From the NCBI GenBank assembly GCA_016931365.1, contig JAFGEY010000483.1, positions 1-5,606 of the forward strand: a stretch of DNA of 5,606 nt, read 5' to 3'. Positions 5,464 through 5,606 of the stretch are shown here, one piece after another. Position 1 is the stretch's first letter, and the number at the start of each line of letters is the position of its first letter. The notes under the pieces are model-generated. The model was given only the letters and a program-made list of their open reading frames with translations, did not search any database and was not told where the DNA came from. Both the position numbers and the translations under genes were made by a program. Origin of the DNA: Anaerolineae bacterium. Lineage in GTDB: Bacteria > Chloroflexota > Anaerolineae > JAFGEY01.

Positions 5464-5606
5464 GGGGAATTTCAACACATAGTTCAGGTTGAGGTACGAA
5501 ACCCGATATTGCTCCCTAGGCGTAACTTTTGTGCAACTGAAAGCCGAATTGCCAAAAACGGCTGAAAAAATGAACTTTTACAACTGACCCTTGCCGAGTA
5601 TGCTCG
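5464..5606. other. Right-edge stretch, nothing supported
   Basis: No open frame of useful length reaches the window edge in a convincing way. A five-base-pair inverted repeat (AGCCG / CGGCT, about 5541-5563) has no adjacent T run and is not called a terminator. Confidence 0.4.

Noticed and set aside
5457..5485. Plus-strand TTGACA near the right edge as a promoter
   Set aside because: No acceptable -10 occurs at 16-18 bases and no gene follows within the window. The same bases serve as the -35 of the minus-strand operon promoter.

Overview
The window looks like moderately GC-rich bacterial chromosome, with an AT-richer segment from about 1600 to 2980. Taxonomy cannot be fixed from this sequence. 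The style of the MFS, V4R and PPK2 proteins and the sigma70-like promoters would fit a Chloroflexota-type bacterium, but that is a weak guess. One gene implies that the host can insert selenocysteine (Sec).

Left part (1-1599): a divergent pair read from one compact promoter region. To the left runs an MFS transporter with a TTG start, cut by the window edge. To the right runs the main find, a 242-codon reading frame (871-1599) interrupted by two in-frame TGA codons and no other stop. Read through, it is a MerB-type organomercurial lyase (alkylmercury lyase family). The two TGAs fall at the positions of the two catalytic cysteines of MerB (Cys96 and Cys159), and Asp99 and Cys117 have visible equivalents. 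Each TGA is followed at a suitable distance by a hairpin resembling a bacterial SECIS element, and the second has a GGUC apical loop like that of E. coli fdhF. I interpret it as a double-selenocysteine MerB-like protein. Conventional gene calling would report only a 120-aa fragment and miss the catalytic residues.

Middle part (1600-2981): about 270 bases without a confident gene, then a DUF1801 protein behind an extended -10 promoter, a small membrane methyltransferase of the isoprenylcysteine carboxyl methyltransferase (ICMT)-like type, and a bidirectional hairpin terminator separating these from the convergent right-hand operon.

Right part (2982-5463, minus strand): a three-gene operon with 13- and 23-base gaps, transcribed V4R-domain protein, unrecognised 294-aa protein, polyphosphate kinase 2. 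A TTGTCA-N18-TACAAT promoter precedes it. The tight spacing suggests that the small-molecule-binding V4R protein and the unknown protein are expressed together with polyphosphate-dependent nucleotide phosphorylation. The last ~140 bases show no supported gene.
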